From Draconibacterium aestuarii (lineage in GTDB: Bacteria > Bacteroidota > Bacteroidia > Bacteroidales > Prolixibacteraceae): DNA of 64,000 nt. Below the pieces are notes generated by a model that made no database searches, was not told the origin of the DNA, and was given only the letters and a program-made list of their open reading frames with translations. This document shows positions 27,624 through 38,880 of this stretch, piece by piece. Within the stretch, counting starts at the first letter, position 1. Each line of letters begins with the position of its first letter. The translations under genes and the position numbers were made by a program. The DNA lies in the NCBI GenBank assembly GCA_026671195.1, contig JAPOHD010000010.1:62569-126568 (forward strand), read 5' to 3'.

Positions 27624-28181
27624 CTAGTTCTTTTTAACGTTTTTAAATGGTAAACCTAATTCTTTCAACAAAGCAAAACCTTCTTCATCGGTATTTGCAG
27701 AAGTGACAAAGGTAATGTTCATCCCGTTGATTTTACTTACTTTATCAAGTACAATTTCCGGGAAAACGATTTGTTCGGGAACACCTAGCGTATAGTTTCC
27801 GCGTCCGTCCATTTTGCTTTCTATACCGCGGAAATCGCGGATACGTGGCAAAGCCACAGCAATTAAACGATCCAGAAATTCATACATTTGGTCGCGACGT
27901 AATGTAACACGCACGCCAATTGGCATTTTTTTCCTCAACTTGAAATTAGAGATGTCCTTTTTAGACAAAGTTTGTACGGCTTTCTGGCCGGCGATCATTG
28001 TCATTTCGGTTGTGGCAACATCAATCAACTTTTTATCGGCGATTGCTGCTCCTACACCCTGGTTAAGAACTATTTTTTCTAATTTCGGAACCTGCATTAC
28101 AGAAGAGTAATCGAACTCCTTCTTAAGTGCAGGGATTATTTCTTCCTGATATTTCTTTTTAAGAGTTGGTACGTAAGCCAT
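27624..28181 (-). CDS. rplE: 50S ribosomal protein L5
   Basis: 185 residues: [36 protein letters not shown] and [17 protein letters not shown]. It carries 5S rRNA to the large subunit. Its start codon overlaps the rplX stop by one base (TAATG), so translation is probably coupled. Confidence 0.98.
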   Translation of the reverse strand: MAYVPTLKKKYQEEIIPALKKEFDYSSVMQVPKLEKIVLNQGVGAAIADKKLIDVATTEMTMIAGQKAVQTLSKKDISNFKLRKKMPIGVRVTLRRDQMYEFLDRLIAVALPRIRDFRGIESKMDGRGNYTLGVPEQIVFPEIVLDKVSKINGMNITFVTSANTDEEGFALLKELGLPFKNVKKN

Positions 28182-28504
28182 TACTTTATTTCCTCCCCTG
28201 ATTTTTTCGAAATACGAACTAATTTACCATCATCATTCAATTTCCTACCAATACGTGTAGCTTCTCCGGTTTTAGGATCAACTAACATAAGGTTAGAAAT
28301 ATGCACGGGTGCTTCTTTTTCAACGATACCTCCCTGTGGCGTTTCCGCATTTGGTTTGGTATGTTTTTTCATTAAATTCACACCTTCTACAATTGCTCTG
28401 TCGGTTTTTCGGATTACTTCCAACACACGACCTTTTTTGCCGTTGTCGTTTCCAGTAATCACAACCACAGTGTCACCTTTTTTTATGTGTAACTTTTTCT
28501 GCAT
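28181..28504 (-). CDS. rplX: 50S ribosomal protein L24
   Basis: 107 residues with the KOW motif [23 protein letters not shown] and [22 protein letters not shown]. It is an early assembly initiator of the large subunit. Confidence 0.98.
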   Translation of the reverse strand: MQKKLHIKKGDTVVVITGNDNGKKGRVLEVIRKTDRAIVEGVNLMKKHTKPNAETPQGGIVEKEAPVHISNLMLVDPKTGEATRIGRKLNDDGKLVRISKKSGEEIK

Positions 28505-28521
28505 TTTGAGCTTTTTTCTTA

Positions 28522-28887
28522 TTACAATACTTCTGGTGCGAGTGAAATAATCTTCATATTCTTCTCGCGCAATTCACGTGCAACAGGCCCAAAAATACGC
28601 GTTCCACGCATTTCGCCGGCTTGGTTTAACAATACCACAGCATTGTCGTCGAAACGAATATAAGAACCATCCTGACGACGATTTTCTTTTTTCGTACGAA
28701 CTACAATAGCACGTGAAACTGATCCTTTTTTAACCTCGCCGCCTGGCATTGCACTTTTTACAGTAACCACTACAGTGTCGCCCAATGAAGCATAACGTTT
28801 GCGGGTTCCGCCTAAAACACGGATTACCAAAACTTCTTTTGCTCCACTATTATCGGCTACTGAACATCTTGATTCTTGTTGTACCAT
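28522..28887 (-). CDS. rplN: 50S ribosomal protein L14
   Basis: 121 residues: [42 protein letters not shown] and [14 protein letters not shown]. It starts with MVQQESRC and lies 2 nt after rpsQ. Confidence 0.98.
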   Translation of the reverse strand: MVQQESRCSVADNSGAKEVLVIRVLGGTRKRYASLGDTVVVTVKSAMPGGEVKKGSVSRAIVVRTKKENRRQDGSYIRFDDNAVVLLNQAGEMRGTRIFGPVARELREKNMKIISLAPEVL

Positions 28888-28889
28888 GA

Positions 28890-29156
28890 TTACTTAGCTC
28901 TTTCAATTATTTCAACTACTCTCCAACATTTGGTTTTACTCAAAGGACGAGTTTCCATAATCCTTACTGTATCACCTTCGTTGCAATCATTTGTCTCATC
29001 ATGGACATGGTATTTCGTAGTTTTGTTAACGAACTTACCATAAATAGGGTGCTTCACTTTTTTCTTTTCAGCAACCACAATCGATTTGTCCATTTTATTA
29101 CTAACAACGATACCGATTCTCTCTTTACGGAGATTTCTTACTTTATTTTCTTCCAT
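28890..29156 (-). CDS. rpsQ: 30S ribosomal protein S17
   Basis: 88 residues: OB-fold with [30 protein letters not shown], and [21 protein letters not shown]. Standard position between rpmC and rplN. Confidence 0.98.
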   Translation of the reverse strand: MEENKVRNLRKERIGIVVSNKMDKSIVVAEKKKVKHPIYGKFVNKTTKYHVHDETNDCNEGDTVRIMETRPLSKTKCWRVVEIIERAK

Positions 29157-29163
29157 CGTTGAA

Positions 29164-29367
29164 TTAATTCTGATTTTCGTTTAATTCCCTTTCGCGAAGA
29201 ATTGTTTTCAACCTTGCGATCGTTTGCTTGCTTTCCTTCAATTTATTCGGGTTTTCAAGCGGCGATACTGCGTGGTTCAATCTTAGGCGAACAAGATTTT
29301 CTTTTTCAATCTGTAAGCGTTCGACGATCTCTTTGCTCGTCAATTCTTTGATTTCTGTTACTTTCAT
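29164..29367 (-). CDS. rpmC: 50S ribosomal protein L29
   Basis: 67 residues, two helices: [28 protein letters not shown] and the [11 protein letters not shown] signature. It lies near the polypeptide exit. Confidence 0.97.
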   Translation of the reverse strand: MKVTEIKELTSKEIVERLQIEKENLVRLRLNHAVSPLENPNKLKESKQTIARLKTILRERELNENQN

Positions 29368-29381
29368 GATTCACCTAATTT

Positions 29382-29804
29382 TTATTCTTCAACATAATCA
29401 CGTCTTACCACAAACTTTGTTTGTACCGGTAATTTCTGAGCAGCTAATCTTAAAGCTTCTTTGGCCATTGCAAATGGCACACCTTCTGCTTCAATTATGA
29501 TTCGCCCCGGAGAAATCGGTGCAACAAATGCTTCAGGAGCTCCTTTACCTTTACCCATCCTTACTTCGGCTGGTTTTTTGGTAATTGGTTTATCGGGAAA
29601 AACCCTAATCCATATTTGACCACGACGTTGCATGTGACGAGTTACCGCAACCCTTGCTGCCTCAATCTGGCGACCCGTAAGCCACGCTTCATCCAACGAC
29701 TTTATTCCAAATGAACCGAATGCTAATTGGTTTCCGCGTTGAGCGTTACCTTTCATTCGACCCTTTTGTACTCTTCTAAATTTTACTTTTTTCGGCTGTA
29801 ACAT
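29382..29804 (-). CDS. rplP: 50S ribosomal protein L16
   Basis: 140 residues: [47 protein letters not shown] and [10 protein letters not shown]. It is needed for peptidyl-transferase centre assembly and A-site tRNA contact. Confidence 0.98.
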   Translation of the reverse strand: MLQPKKVKFRRVQKGRMKGNAQRGNQLAFGSFGIKSLDEAWLTGRQIEAARVAVTRHMQRRGQIWIRVFPDKPITKKPAEVRMGKGKGAPEAFVAPISPGRIIIEAEGVPFAMAKEALRLAAQKLPVQTKFVVRRDYVEE

Positions 29805-29831
29805 CCTTAATTAAATTGTGAGTGTTAAACC

Positions 29832-30551
29832 CTATTTTCGTCTTCTGTTACGGTTACCGCCGCCGCCTTTATTTGCACCACCTGGACGTCCTGATTTCTG
29901 TCCAAGATTAGGTGAAAGGTCGCGATTTCCATAAACCATACCCTTACAAATCCAAACTTTAACACCGATTAAACCGGTTTTAGTTAGGGCTTCAGCCAAT
30001 GCGTAGTCAATATCTGCACGCAAGGTATGAAGTGGAGTACGGCCGTCTTTATACATTTCAGAACGAGCCATTTCTGCTCCGTTTAACCTACCAGAAACCA
30101 ATACTTTGATTCCTTCGGCTCCCATTCTCATGGTTGAAGCGATGGCCATCTTAGTCGCCCTGCGGTAAGCAATCTTACCCTCGATTTGACGTGCAATGTT
30201 AGTTGCAACGATTTTCGCGTCGAGTTCCGGACGTTTAATCTCGAAAATGTTGATTTGAACCTCTTTGTTGGTAATTTTCTTTAATTCTTCTTTCAACTTG
30301 TCAACTTCTTGACCGCCTTTACCAATAATAATACCAGGGCGTGAAGTATGAACAGTGATGGTAATCAGCTTCAAGGTACGTTCAATAACGATTCTTGAAA
30401 TACTGGCTTTGGCCAAACGAGCGTTCAGGTATGTCCTGATCTTTTGGTCTTCAACCAGCTTGTCGCCGTAATTATCACCACCGAACCAATTTGAGTCCCA
30501 TCCCTTGATGAATCCCAAACGATTTGCTATCGGATTTACTTTTTGTCCCAT
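29832..30551 (-). CDS. rpsC: 30S ribosomal protein S3
   Basis: 239 residues: [22 protein letters not shown], the KH domain with [18 protein letters not shown], and [23 protein letters not shown]. It ends in a Gly/Arg-rich tail. It guards the mRNA entry. Confidence 0.98.
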   Translation of the reverse strand: MGQKVNPIANRLGFIKGWDSNWFGGDNYGDKLVEDQKIRTYLNARLAKASISRIVIERTLKLITITVHTSRPGIIIGKGGQEVDKLKEELKKITNKEVQINIFEIKRPELDAKIVATNIARQIEGKIAYRRATKMAIASTMRMGAEGIKVLVSGRLNGAEMARSEMYKDGRTPLHTLRADIDYALAEALTKTGLIGVKVWICKGMVYGNRDLSPNLGQKSGRPGGANKGGGGNRNRRRK

Positions 30552-30556
30552 TATTA

Positions 30557-30976
30557 TTAATTAAGATTTTCTTCAACAACACTTTCTTTCCTGTCAACGT
30601 ATAAAGTTACGTGGTTCGAGCGTTTTCTGATTCGGTGAGCACGGCCTTGTGGAGCCGGACGCAAACGTTTCAAAATACGACCTGAATCTACCATAATCTG
30701 TGATACGTATAGTTCACTTTCTTCTAAACGAATTCCTTCGTTTTTAGCCTGCCAATTGGCTACGGCTGAAAGCAGAAGTTTTTCTACCCTACCCGATGCT
30801 TCTTTTGAAGAATACTTCAATACATCAAGCGCTTTGTTTACTTCCATTCCGCGAATCATATCGGCAACAAGCCTCATTTTTCTTGGAGAAGTAGGGCAAT
30901 TTTTCAAAACAGCAAAATATTGTTGTTTCTTTTCTTCCTTTCTTTTCTCTGCTGCTAGTCTTTTTCTGGCACCCAT
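30557..30976 (-). CDS. rplV: 50S ribosomal protein L22
   Basis: 139 residues with a lysine-rich N-terminal extension ([20 protein letters not shown]) ahead of the core [24 protein letters not shown]. The hairpin motif [17 protein letters not shown] lines the exit tunnel. Confidence 0.98.
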   Translation of the reverse strand: MGARKRLAAEKRKEEKKQQYFAVLKNCPTSPRKMRLVADMIRGMEVNKALDVLKYSSKEASGRVEKLLLSAVANWQAKNEGIRLEESELYVSQIMVDSGRILKRLRPAPQGRAHRIRKRSNHVTLYVDRKESVVEENLN

Positions 30977-31008
30977 TTTCTTTTCTTTTTAAAATTAATA
31001 GTTATGCC

Positions 31009-31278
31009 CTAACGCTTTTTATTTCCACCATGACCCCTGAATGTACGGGTTGGAGCAAATTCGCCTAAACGGTGACCTACCATGTTTTCGGTAACATACA
31101 CCGGGATGAATTTATTTCCGTTATGTACAGCAATTGTATGACCTACAAAATCAGGAGAAATTACTGATGCTCTGGCCCATGTTTTCACTACCGATTTTTT
31201 GTTGGCATCATTTAGCGCCAAAACTTTTCTTTCAAGTTTGAAATCGATAAAAGGACCTTTTTTTAATGAACGACTCAT
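31009..31278 (-). CDS. rpsS: 30S ribosomal protein S19
   Basis: 89 residues: [41 protein letters not shown] and [16 protein letters not shown]. It lies in the head of the small subunit with S13. Confidence 0.98.
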   Translation of the reverse strand: MSRSLKKGPFIDFKLERKVLALNDANKKSVVKTWARASVISPDFVGHTIAVHNGNKFIPVYVTENMVGHRLGEFAPTRTFRGHGGNKKR

Positions 31279-31293
31279 AATTATTCCTCTTTA

Positions 31294-32118
31294 CTATTTT
31301 TTCCTACGTTCTACAATATACTTGCTGGAAGCCTTCTTTTTCGAACGGGTTTTGTACCCTTTCGCAAGAACACCTGTACGTGAGCGTGGGTGTCCACCTG
31401 AAGATTTACCTTCACCACCACCCATTGGGTGATCAACTGGGTTCATCACAACACCACGAACGCGTGGTCTTCTTCCTAACCATCTTGAGCGACCGGCTTT
31501 ACCCGATTTCTCTAAGTTGTGTTCTGTATTTCCAACAGTACCTACTGTAGCCCTACAGGACGTAAGTACCATACGAGATTCGCCTGATGGTAATTTCAAA
31601 ATTGCGAATTTACCATCACGTGAGGTCAGCTGTGCATAAGCACCTGCACTACGAGCCATAACACCACCCTGTCCAGGGTGAAGTTCAATGTTGTGAACCA
31701 AAGTACCAAGAGGTATTTCAGCCAGGGGAAGAGCATTTCCAACTTCAGGATCACTTCCTGTACCGCTCATTACAGTTTGGCCAACTTGCAACCCGTTAGG
31801 CGCCAACATGTAACGTTTTTCGCCATCTTCATATCTCAGAAGGGCGATACGAGCAGTACGGTTTGGATCGTACTGAATGGAATCGACAACAGCTGCAACT
31901 CCGTCTTTATTGCGCATAAAGTCAATAATACGGTATTTGCGTTTGTGTCCCCCGCCTCTATACCTCATTGTCATACGTCCTTGGTTATTACGACCACCGG
32001 ACTTTTTGAGGGGCTCCAACAATGATTTCTCAGGCGTAGATGCAGTAATGGTATCAAAAGCCCCAATTATCTTGTGCCTTTGACCCGGAGTTACTGGTTT
32101 TAATTTTCTTACTGCCAT
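31294..32118 (-). CDS. rplB: 50S ribosomal protein L2
   Basis: 274 residues: [21 protein letters not shown], then [19 protein letters not shown] with the histidine region important for peptidyl-transferase assembly. Standard L2 length. Confidence 0.98.
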   Translation of the reverse strand: MAVRKLKPVTPGQRHKIIGAFDTITASTPEKSLLEPLKKSGGRNNQGRMTMRYRGGGHKRKYRIIDFMRNKDGVAAVVDSIQYDPNRTARIALLRYEDGEKRYMLAPNGLQVGQTVMSGTGSDPEVGNALPLAEIPLGTLVHNIELHPGQGGVMARSAGAYAQLTSRDGKFAILKLPSGESRMVLTSCRATVGTVGNTEHNLEKSGKAGRSRWLGRRPRVRGVVMNPVDHPMGGGEGKSSGGHPRSRTGVLAKGYKTRSKKKASSKYIVERRKK

Positions 32119-32124
32119 TTTATA

Positions 32125-32415
32125 TTAAATATTACTATAAAAGTCGATACTATCTCCTTCTACCAAAGTAACAATTGCTTTTTTGTATGCTTTTGTTTTA
32201 CCGGTAATTACACCACCTTTGGTATATCTTGATTTCACTTTACCACCGTAAACCATGGTATTCACGTTTTCAACCGACACATTATAAAGGCTTTCAACGG
32301 CCTTTTTAATTTGCGGTTTACTTGCTCTGCGATCTACCACAAAACCGTAACGGTTAAAACGTTCCGACATGTCGGTCATTTTTTCGGTAACTAATGGTTT
32401 TACTAAAATTTCCAT
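32125..32415 (-). CDS. rplW: 50S ribosomal protein L23
   Basis: 96 residues: ILVKPLVTEKMTDMSERFNRYGFVVDRRA, then KKAVESLYNVSVENVNTMVYGGK. It forms the dock for trigger factor and SRP at the tunnel exit. Confidence 0.97.
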   Translation of the reverse strand: MEILVKPLVTEKMTDMSERFNRYGFVVDRRASKPQIKKAVESLYNVSVENVNTMVYGGKVKSRYTKGGVITGKTKAYKKAIVTLVEGDSIDFYSNI

Positions 32416-32427
32416 TTCTTTTTTCCG

Positions 32428-33057
32428 TTAAAGTTTAAATGCTTCTTCAATTTTCGCAACAGAACCTTCCAAAAGCACAATGGCTTTTGCGTTCAATATC
32501 TGATAAGTACTTAACTCTGAAGCAATTACAACTGATACGTCCTGCAGATTTCGCGACGACAAATATATATTATTATTTTCAGTTGGTAAAACGAAAAGTG
32601 CCTTTTTTTCAGCTATTTGCAAATTGCTTTTTAAAGTCATCATCTCTTTTGTTTTTGGAGCTTCAAAATTGAAGTCCTCAACGACCAAAATGCTGTTTTC
32701 GTTTGCCTTATAAGTTAGAGCTGATTTACGGGCCAGTTGCTTCACTTTTTTGTTCAGCTTGAAACCGTAACTACGAGGACGTGGACCAAAAACGGTACCA
32801 CCACCGCGAAATAATGGAGACTTAATGCTACCTGCACGAGCTGTACCTGTACCTTTTTGTCTTTTAATTTTGCGAGTACTTCCTGCTATTTCAGCACGTT
32901 CTTTACTTTTGCTTGTACCCTGGCGCTGATTAGCCATGTATTGTTTTACATCCAAATAAATGGCGTGATCGCTGGGCTCGATACCGAAAATCTGGTCGTT
33001 TAAAGTGACTTTTTTTCCGGTTTCTTTTCCTTCTTTGTTCAGTACACTTAGTTCCAT
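32428..33057 (-). CDS. rplD: 50S ribosomal protein L4
   Basis: 209 residues: [42 protein letters not shown] and [15 protein letters not shown]. Its start overlaps the rplC end by 10 nt, which suggests coupled translation. In E. coli L4 represses the S10 operon. Confidence 0.98.
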   Translation of the reverse strand: MELSVLNKEGKETGKKVTLNDQIFGIEPSDHAIYLDVKQYMANQRQGTSKSKERAEIAGSTRKIKRQKGTGTARAGSIKSPLFRGGGTVFGPRPRSYGFKLNKKVKQLARKSALTYKANENSILVVEDFNFEAPKTKEMMTLKSNLQIAEKKALFVLPTENNNIYLSSRNLQDVSVVIASELSTYQILNAKAIVLLEGSVAKIEEAFKL

Positions 33058-33677
33058 TGTTTTCTAATAATTAAGTATGAACCTTTGGCTCCAGGTACTG
33101 AACCTTTAACCACTAATAAATTCTTTTCAGGCATAACTTTTACCACTTCAAGGTTTTCGATTGTAACAGTTTTGCCACCATCTCTACCTGCCATGCGCAT
33201 ACCTTTAAAAACACGTGAAGGCCAAGATGAAGCTCCGATAGAACCCGGTGCTCTTAACCTGTTGTGCTGTCCGTGTGTTGCATCGTTCACACCACGGAAG
33301 TTGTGTCTTTTTACAACACCCTGGAAACCTTTTCCTTTTGAAACACCAACAATGTCAACATAATCCATTTCGTGGAAAATACCAACATTTACTTCTTGTC
33401 CCAATTCAAATTCTTCCTGGAAGGTGTTGTGAAACTCTACTACTTTACGCTTTGGTGTTGTTCCGGCCTTTTTAAAGTGACCAAATTCAGCTTTTGTGGT
33501 GTGCTTTTCTTTTTTGTCACCATAAGCCAACTGAAGCGCTTCGTAGCCATCGGTTTCGGCGGTCTTAACTTGTGTAACCACACAAGGTCCGGCCTCAATC
33601 ACAGTGCATGGGATGTTTTTCCCCTCAACACTGAATACGGATGTCATTCCGATTTTTTTTCCAATAATACCAGCCAT
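33048..33677 (-). CDS. rplC: 50S ribosomal protein L3
   Basis: 209 residues: [15 protein letters not shown], then [49 protein letters not shown]. It directly helps form the peptidyl-transferase centre. Confidence 0.98.
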   Translation of the reverse strand: MAGIIGKKIGMTSVFSVEGKNIPCTVIEAGPCVVTQVKTAETDGYEALQLAYGDKKEKHTTKAEFGHFKKAGTTPKRKVVEFHNTFQEEFELGQEVNVGIFHEMDYVDIVGVSKGKGFQGVVKRHNFRGVNDATHGQHNRLRAPGSIGASSWPSRVFKGMRMAGRDGGKTVTIENLEVVKVMPEKNLLVVKGSVPGAKGSYLIIRKQWN

Positions 33678-33698
33678 TTTTCGACTACTTTTAAATTA

Positions 33699-34004
33699 TC
33701 AAACTTTAATTTCTACTTCAACGCCACTTGGAAGCTCCAGCTTCATAAGTGCATCGATTGTTTTTGCGGTTGAGCTATAAATGTCAATCAACCTTTTGTA
33801 AGAAGACAACTGAAACTGTTCCCTCGATTTTTTATTTACGAAGGTTGAACGTAATACAGTAAATACTCTTCGGTGTGTAGGAAGTGGAATAGGACCACTT
33901 ACTACTGCACCTGTAGTTTTTACGGTTTTTACGATTTTCTCAGCCGACTTGTCTACCAAGTTGTGATCGTACGATTTTAGCTTAATCCTGATCTTTTGAC
34001 TCAT
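33699..34004 (-). CDS. rpsJ: 30S ribosomal protein S10
   Basis: 101 residues: [22 protein letters not shown], then [17 protein letters not shown]. Besides its 30S role it binds NusB in antitermination. It follows fusA by 21 nt; no tuf gene lies between, as is common in Bacteroidota. Confidence 0.98.
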   Translation of the reverse strand: MSQKIRIKLKSYDHNLVDKSAEKIVKTVKTTGAVVSGPIPLPTHRRVFTVLRSTFVNKKSREQFQLSSYKRLIDIYSSTAKTIDALMKLELPSGVEVEIKV

Positions 34005-34025
34005 AAGAGAAAATTGTTATAATTA

Positions 34026-36137
34026 TTATAATAAATCTGTCTTACCTTGAACGTCTTCAAGTACTTTCATTGCCAAACCTTTTGGCACTTCAGCGTAGTG
34101 GCTGAACTCCATAGAAGAAGTTGCTCTACCCGAAGAAAGTGTACGTAATACAGTAACGTATCCAAATTGTTCGGCAAGTGGCACTTTAGCATTTATTACT
34201 TTAGCACCTGCTTTGTCTTCCATTCCGGCTACTTCACCTCTACGACGATTCAAATCACCAATAATATCTCCCATGTATTCTTCCGGAGTAACAATCTCCA
34301 GTTTCATGATAGGTTCTAATAATTTTGGACCTGCTTTTGAAGCACCGTTACGGAACGCCTGTTTGGCACAAATTTCGAATGACAACTGGTCTGAATCCAC
34401 AGGGTGGAACGAACCGTCAATCAAAGTTACTTTTAAACTATCAACCTGGAATCCGGCAAGAGGTCCGTTACGTAAAGCTTCTTCAAAACCTTTTTGAACA
34501 GAAGGAATGTATTCTTTAGGAATACGTCCACCTTTTACTTCGTCAACAAACTCTAACCCTTGTTTGCCTTCTTCACATGGTTCAATTTTAACAATAATGT
34601 CTGCAAATTTACCACGTCCCCCAGTTTGTTTCTTGAATACTTCGCGGAACTCAAGTGATTGGCTAATCGCCTCTTTGTATGCAACCTGAGGAGCTCCCTG
34701 GTTACATTCCACTTTAAATTCGCGACGCAAACGGTCAACCAAAATTTCTAGGTGAAGCTCACCCATTCCACGAATTACAGTTTGACCTGAATCTTCGTCG
34801 GTATGTACCTGAAATGTTGGATCTTCTTCAGCTAATTTTGCCAATCCGTTTCCTAACTTATCAACATCTTTTTGTGATTTTGGCTCAATTGCCACACCAA
34901 TTACAGGTTCAGGGAAGTCCATACTTTCCAAAACAATTGGGTGTTTCAGATCACAAAGAGTATCTCCGGTACGAATATTTTTAAAACCTACTGCGGCACA
35001 AATATCACCTGCTTCGATTACATCTTTGGCATTTTGTTTATTCGAGTGCATCTGGAACAAACGCGAAATACGTTCTTTTTTACCAGTACGTGTATTTAAC
35101 ATTGAACCACCTGCTTCAATCTTACCAGAATAAACGCGCATAAAACACAATCTACCAACAAATGGGTCGGTAGCAATTTTAAATGCCAATGCAGCAAATG
35201 GTTCATCAACGTCAGCATGACGAGTTACTTCTTTATCTGTTCCAGGCTCAGTACCTGTAATATCACCACTATCCAATGGACTTGGTAAGAAAGCACAAAC
35301 GTTGTCCAACAAACGCTGAACACCTTTATTCTTAAATGCTGAACCACACATCATCGGAATAATTACTCCTTCCAATGTTGCTTTACGGATCACAGCTATC
35401 ATTTCTTCTTTGGTAATTGATTCCGGATCTTCGAAATAACGTTCTAAAAGTTCGTCATCAACTTCGGCAACCGACTCAACCAATTTACCTCTCCACTCTT
35501 CAGCTTGTTCCAACAAATCTGCCGGAATTTCTTCCAGACTGTATGTAGTACCTTTATTTTCATCATCGAACCAGCGAACCGCTTTCATTTCGATAAGGTC
35601 GATAACCCCTTCGAATTTTTCTTCAGCACCGATAGGAATTTGAACTGGTACAGGGTTAGCACCTAATTTTTCAATGATGTCATTGTAGACTCCGAAAAAA
35701 TCGGCACCTGAGCGGTCCATTTTATTTACAAAAGCGATACGCGGCACACCGTACTTTTCAGCCTGACGCCAAACAGTTTCCGATTGCGCCTCTACACCAC
35801 CAACCGCACAGAAAAGTGCAACAGTACCGTCAAGAATACGCAACGAACGCTCAACCTCTACGGTAAAGTCAACGTGTCCGGGAGTATCGATAATATTAAT
35901 TTTATGCTCTTGATCTTTGTAGTTCCAGAACGTAGTAGTTGCAGCAGAAGTAATTGTAATACCTCTTTCCTGCTCTTGCTCCATCCAGTCCATAGTTGCG
36001 GCACCATCGTGCACTTCACCAATTCTATGGGTCAATCCGGTATAAAATAAAATACGCTCCGATACGGTAGTTTTACCGGCATCGATGTGCGCCATAATAC
36101 CAATATTCCTTGTATATTTCAGATCTTGCTTAGCCAT
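34026..36137 (-). CDS. fusA: Elongation factor G
   Basis: 703 residues. GTPase motifs are G1 [10 protein letters not shown]2 [10 protein letters not shown]3 [16 protein letters not shown] and G4 NKMD, followed by EF-G domains II-V (GMGELHLEI, then [16 protein letters not shown]). It moves tRNAs and mRNA through the ribosome and recycles ribosomes with RRF. This is the canonical housekeeping copy; a divergent paralogue is at 57390. Confidence 0.98.
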   Translation of the reverse strand: MAKQDLKYTRNIGIMAHIDAGKTTVSERILFYTGLTHRIGEVHDGAATMDWMEQEQERGITITSAATTTFWNYKDQEHKINIIDTPGHVDFTVEVERSLRILDGTVALFCAVGGVEAQSETVWRQAEKYGVPRIAFVNKMDRSGADFFGVYNDIIEKLGANPVPVQIPIGAEEKFEGVIDLIEMKAVRWFDDENKGTTYSLEEIPADLLEQAEEWRGKLVESVAEVDDELLERYFEDPESITKEEMIAVIRKATLEGVIIPMMCGSAFKNKGVQRLLDNVCAFLPSPLDSGDITGTEPGTDKEVTRHADVDEPFAALAFKIATDPFVGRLCFMRVYSGKIEAGGSMLNTRTGKKERISRLFQMHSNKQNAKDVIEAGDICAAVGFKNIRTGDTLCDLKHPIVLESMDFPEPVIGVAIEPKSQKDVDKLGNGLAKLAEEDPTFQVHTDEDSGQTVIRGMGELHLEILVDRLRREFKVECNQGAPQVAYKEAISQSLEFREVFKKQTGGRGKFADIIVKIEPCEEGKQGLEFVDEVKGGRIPKEYIPSVQKGFEEALRNGPLAGFQVDSLKVTLIDGSFHPVDSDQLSFEICAKQAFRNGASKAGPKLLEPIMKLEIVTPEEYMGDIIGDLNRRRGEVAGMEDKAGAKVINAKVPLAEQFGYVTVLRTLSSGRATSSMEFSHYAEVPKGLAMKVLEDVQGKTDLL

Positions 36138-36185
36138 TTTTTACCTATTTTCTAATATTTACTAAACTATATACTATTAACTAAA

Positions 36186-36662
36186 CTAAAATCTGAAGTG
36201 TGCGAATGCACGGTTAGCTTCGGCCATTCTGTGGGTATCTTCTTTTTTCTTGTAAGCACCACCTTCTTCGTTGAATGCAGCAACAATTTCTGCAGACAAT
36301 TTATCGGCCATTGATTTGCCTGAACGTTTACGCGCAAACAAAATCATATTTTTGATACTGATTGATTGTTTTCTCTCAGCTCTTACTTCCATTGGCACCT
36401 GAAAAGTAGCACCACCAACGCGGCGGCTTTTTACTTCAACTGCAGGAGTAATGTTCTCCAATGCTTTTTTCCAAACATCAAGAGGAGACAGCTCAGTTTC
36501 TTTTACTCTTTTTTCTACCAAATCAATAGCCTGGTAAAAAACGGTGTAAGCTGTTGATTTTTTTCCATCGACCATAAGGTCGTTTACAAATCTGGTTACC
36601 AACGTGTCGTTGAATTTTGGATCCGGCAAAAGGATCCTCTTCTTTGGTTTCGACTTTCTCAT
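36186..36662 (-). CDS. rpsG: 30S ribosomal protein S7
   Basis: 158 residues: [25 protein letters not shown], the [19 protein letters not shown] motif and [17 protein letters not shown] at the end. S7 organises the 30S head and in E. coli represses translation of the str operon by binding between rpsL and rpsG. Confidence 0.98.
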   Translation of the reverse strand: MRKSKPKKRILLPDPKFNDTLVTRFVNDLMVDGKKSTAYTVFYQAIDLVEKRVKETELSPLDVWKKALENITPAVEVKSRRVGGATFQVPMEVRAERKQSISIKNMILFARKRSGKSMADKLSAEIVAAFNEEGGAYKKKEDTHRMAEANRAFAHFRF

Positions 36663-36706
36663 TTTAAAACTTTTTAGTGTTATCTAAATCGGCTGCCCTT
36701 AAGGCG

Positions 36707-36730
36707 GTCTTCAATTTTCCTCCGGAAGAC
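36707..36730 (-). promoter_or_regulatory. Stem-loop in the rpsL-rpsG spacer, possible S7 target
   Basis: In the 143-nt spacer the minus strand reads GTCTTC, a 12-nt loop, then GAAGAC, followed by GCCTTAAGGGC which can form a second small stem. This is where E. coli places the S7 translational operator. Similarity of role is inferred from position only. Confidence 0.35.
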
Positions 36731-36805
36731 ATTTTAAGAGGATCCTTTACTCAACCAAACCACTAGAAATAACAATAGTTAATTACTCTTCTTTACTTTT
36801 TCTGT

Positions 36806-37180
36806 TTATTTTTTCGGTCTTTTAGCACCGTACTTAGAACGACGTTGCGTACGTCCTTCAACACCAGCGGTATCAAGCGCACCACGAATTAAGTGATAAC
36901 GAACACCTGGAAGGTCTTTTACTCTACCTCCACGAACAAGCACGATTGAGTGTTCCTGCAGGTTGTGACCCTCTCCCGGAATGTAAGCATTCACCTCTTT
37001 CCCATTGGTTAACCTTACCCTTGCAACTTTACGCATTGCCGAGTTAGGTTTTTTTGGTGTAGTTGTATAAACACGAACACATACTCCACGACGTTGTGGG
37101 CATGAATCTAAAGCAGGAGACTTACTTTTCTCCACTTTACTTTGTCTTCCTTTTCTAACTAACTGTGAAATAGTTGGCAT
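36806..37180 (-). CDS. rpsL: 30S ribosomal protein S12
   Basis: 124 residues: [55 protein letters not shown] and [30 protein letters not shown]. The residues where streptomycin resistance arises look wild type (Lys in TPKKPNS; Lys in RVKDLPG). First gene of the cluster. Confidence 0.98.
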   Translation of the reverse strand: MPTISQLVRKGRQSKVEKSKSPALDSCPQRRGVCVRVYTTTPKKPNSAMRKVARVRLTNGKEVNAYIPGEGHNLQEHSIVLVRGGRVKDLPGVRYHLIRGALDTAGVEGRTQRRSKYGAKRPKK

Positions 37181-37228
37181 AACTACCTGTTTTTTATATA
37201 GTTAATAATAATTTCTAAAAATGGACTG

Positions 37229-37258
37229 CAAAATTATGCAAAAATCCTTAATAATCAA
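37229..37258 (-). promoter_or_regulatory. Promoter candidate P1 for the ribosomal cluster
   Basis: On the minus strand TTG (37256-37258), 19 nt, TAATTTTG (37229-37236) fits the Bacteroidota consensus. It lies 49 nt before the rpsL start. Confidence 0.55.
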
Positions 37259-37302
37259 TCGTTTCGAGACGAAAATGCACACTTTCCCCTTAAAACGGCT
37301 CG

Positions 37303-37331
37303 CAAAAGTACGAATTTTAATTAAACTACAA
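37303..37331 (-). promoter_or_regulatory. Promoter candidate P2 for the ribosomal cluster
   Basis: On the minus strand TTG (37329-37331), 18 nt, TACTTTTG (37303-37310). It lies about 120 nt before rpsL and in tandem with P1. The remaining spacer to 37565 contains only a purine-rich GGAAG stretch (37380-37420) and no gene. Confidence 0.5.
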
Positions 37332-37565
37332 TAGGTTTTAATCTTTTTTTGCAAAAAATTAAGATTGAAATGAATTGAGGGAGAGGGAGGTTAGAAGGCT
37401 GAAGCAAGAAGTTGGAAGTGCTAAAACAGCCACAGATTACTTCCAATTACGATTGCCAAAGATTGATGCAGATCGAAAAAGATTAAACAAGTTTAATACA
37501 AAACGCTATTCCTATTTTCTTAAAGATACGATTCCTCTACAAAACTAAACACTGATTCCTGCTCA

Positions 37566-38867
37566 CTATTTCACCCTCTCTTTCCAAAGAGCTTTTAACG
37601 GATTAAAGAAACGCTGGATTAAACGCAGATCTTCCGTTACTATTTCGGCCTGCCCCATTAACTGATTTTGCATTTGAAGATCATTGTCATAATTGGTAAC
37701 CAGCCCGTTGGGGAACCCAACTTCAACCATATAAAAATTATCTTCGGGCACCAGCGACACACTTTTCACCTTGCCCCGAACCAGTCCGAATTCCATATAC
37801 GGATAATTATCAAACTTCACATTCACATCTAGCCCTTCCTTCACTTTTCCCGAACCGCGAACCGGCAACTCCACTTTCCCAAGTACCTCGCCGACATTCT
37901 CAGACACAATAGTAAAGGCACGGTCGCCTTCGTTGAGGTTTTGGTTTTCGGCATAAAAGTTATTGAACGAAACCACTCCATTAATTGGCGACCGAATTAA
38001 GAAAGTAAGATTCCAGTTACTTACTTCGCTTTTTAAGTTATTAAAAGCCTCGATAAGTGCCGACTCGTATTGAATTTTATTGTCATGAAACGCTTTATCG
38101 TTTTCAATAATTCGCTGATCGAGTTCACTTATATCGATTTGTTTTTGTGCCAAATCAGAACGCAATCCATCCAATTCCGATTTTTTAGATAACATTTCCG
38201 ACTCTGCTTTTTCCAACTCGGTATTTGAAACCACTTCGCCTGCAAGCAGTTTTTTTTGACGTTCGTAATTTCGTACTTTTATTTTATACTCTTTGTCAAC
38301 CGCCACCTTTTGTTCCCAAAGCCTGTCATACAAAATCCGCGCATTTTTTAGCTGATCTTTGTAAGATTCCTCCTTCAACTTGTAATAATTTCTCTGATTA
38401 AATTCATTCAGCTCTTCGTACTTCGTTAAAAACTGCGAGTAATATTCCTGAAGCGATCCAAGCTGCAGGCTTTTATTAAATCTCGTAGCCACTGAAAAGT
38501 TCAGCGTATCAAAAGAAGGCTGTATCAATGATATTACCTGATCCAAATCCAATACATCGTTATAATCTGCAGGATTCTCAATCAAAGCGATCATCTGCCC
38601 CGCCACAACCTTATCTTTATCTTTTACAAAAAGTTTGTGAATTTTACCTGTAGCCCTGGCCACCAGAGTCGCCGGTGGATTTTCTGTTGTCACCACAATA
38701 TTCGAGCGTAAGATATCGGGGTAGTGAAAAACAAACGAGAAGATAATGATCAAGGCAAAAATAGCTGCAAAAACCAAGATACCATAGCGTACCAGCCCCG
38801 ACGGAACTCCCCCAAGAATTTCCTGAACCTCGCCGGAACGTATTTCTATTTTTTTGTCATCTTCCAT
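37566..38867 (-). CDS. HlyD-family membrane fusion protein of a peptide exporter
   Basis: 433 residues. A single TM at about 29-49 anchors it in the inner membrane. It is followed by half a biotinyl-lipoyl domain (VARATGKIHKLFVKDKDKVVAGQMIALIE), a long coiled coil (about 130-265) and the second half with IRSPINGVVSFNNFYAENQNLNEGD, then a beta-barrel part. It links the ABC exporter encoded 13 nt upstream to an outer-membrane channel, which is not encoded nearby. Together they make a type I secretion or bacteriocin-type exporter. Confidence 0.9.
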   Translation of the reverse strand: MEDDKKIEIRSGEVQEILGGVPSGLVRYGILVFAAIFALIIIFSFVFHYPDILRSNIVVTTENPPATLVARATGKIHKLFVKDKDKVVAGQMIALIENPADYNDVLDLDQVISLIQPSFDTLNFSVATRFNKSLQLGSLQEYYSQFLTKYEELNEFNQRNYYKLKEESYKDQLKNARILYDRLWEQKVAVDKEYKIKVRNYERQKKLLAGEVVSNTELEKAESEMLSKKSELDGLRSDLAQKQIDISELDQRIIENDKAFHDNKIQYESALIEAFNNLKSEVSNWNLTFLIRSPINGVVSFNNFYAENQNLNEGDRAFTIVSENVGEVLGKVELPVRGSGKVKEGLDVNVKFDNYPYMEFGLVRGKVKSVSLVPEDNFYMVEVGFPNGLVTNYDNDLQMQNQLMGQAEIVTEDLRLIQRFFNPLKALWKERVK

Positions 38868-38880
38868 TTGTCAATAGTCA

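Noticed and set aside
34026-36137. Idea that tuf was lost from the str operon here
   Set aside because: Absence of tuf between fusA and rpsJ is usual in Bacteroidota.
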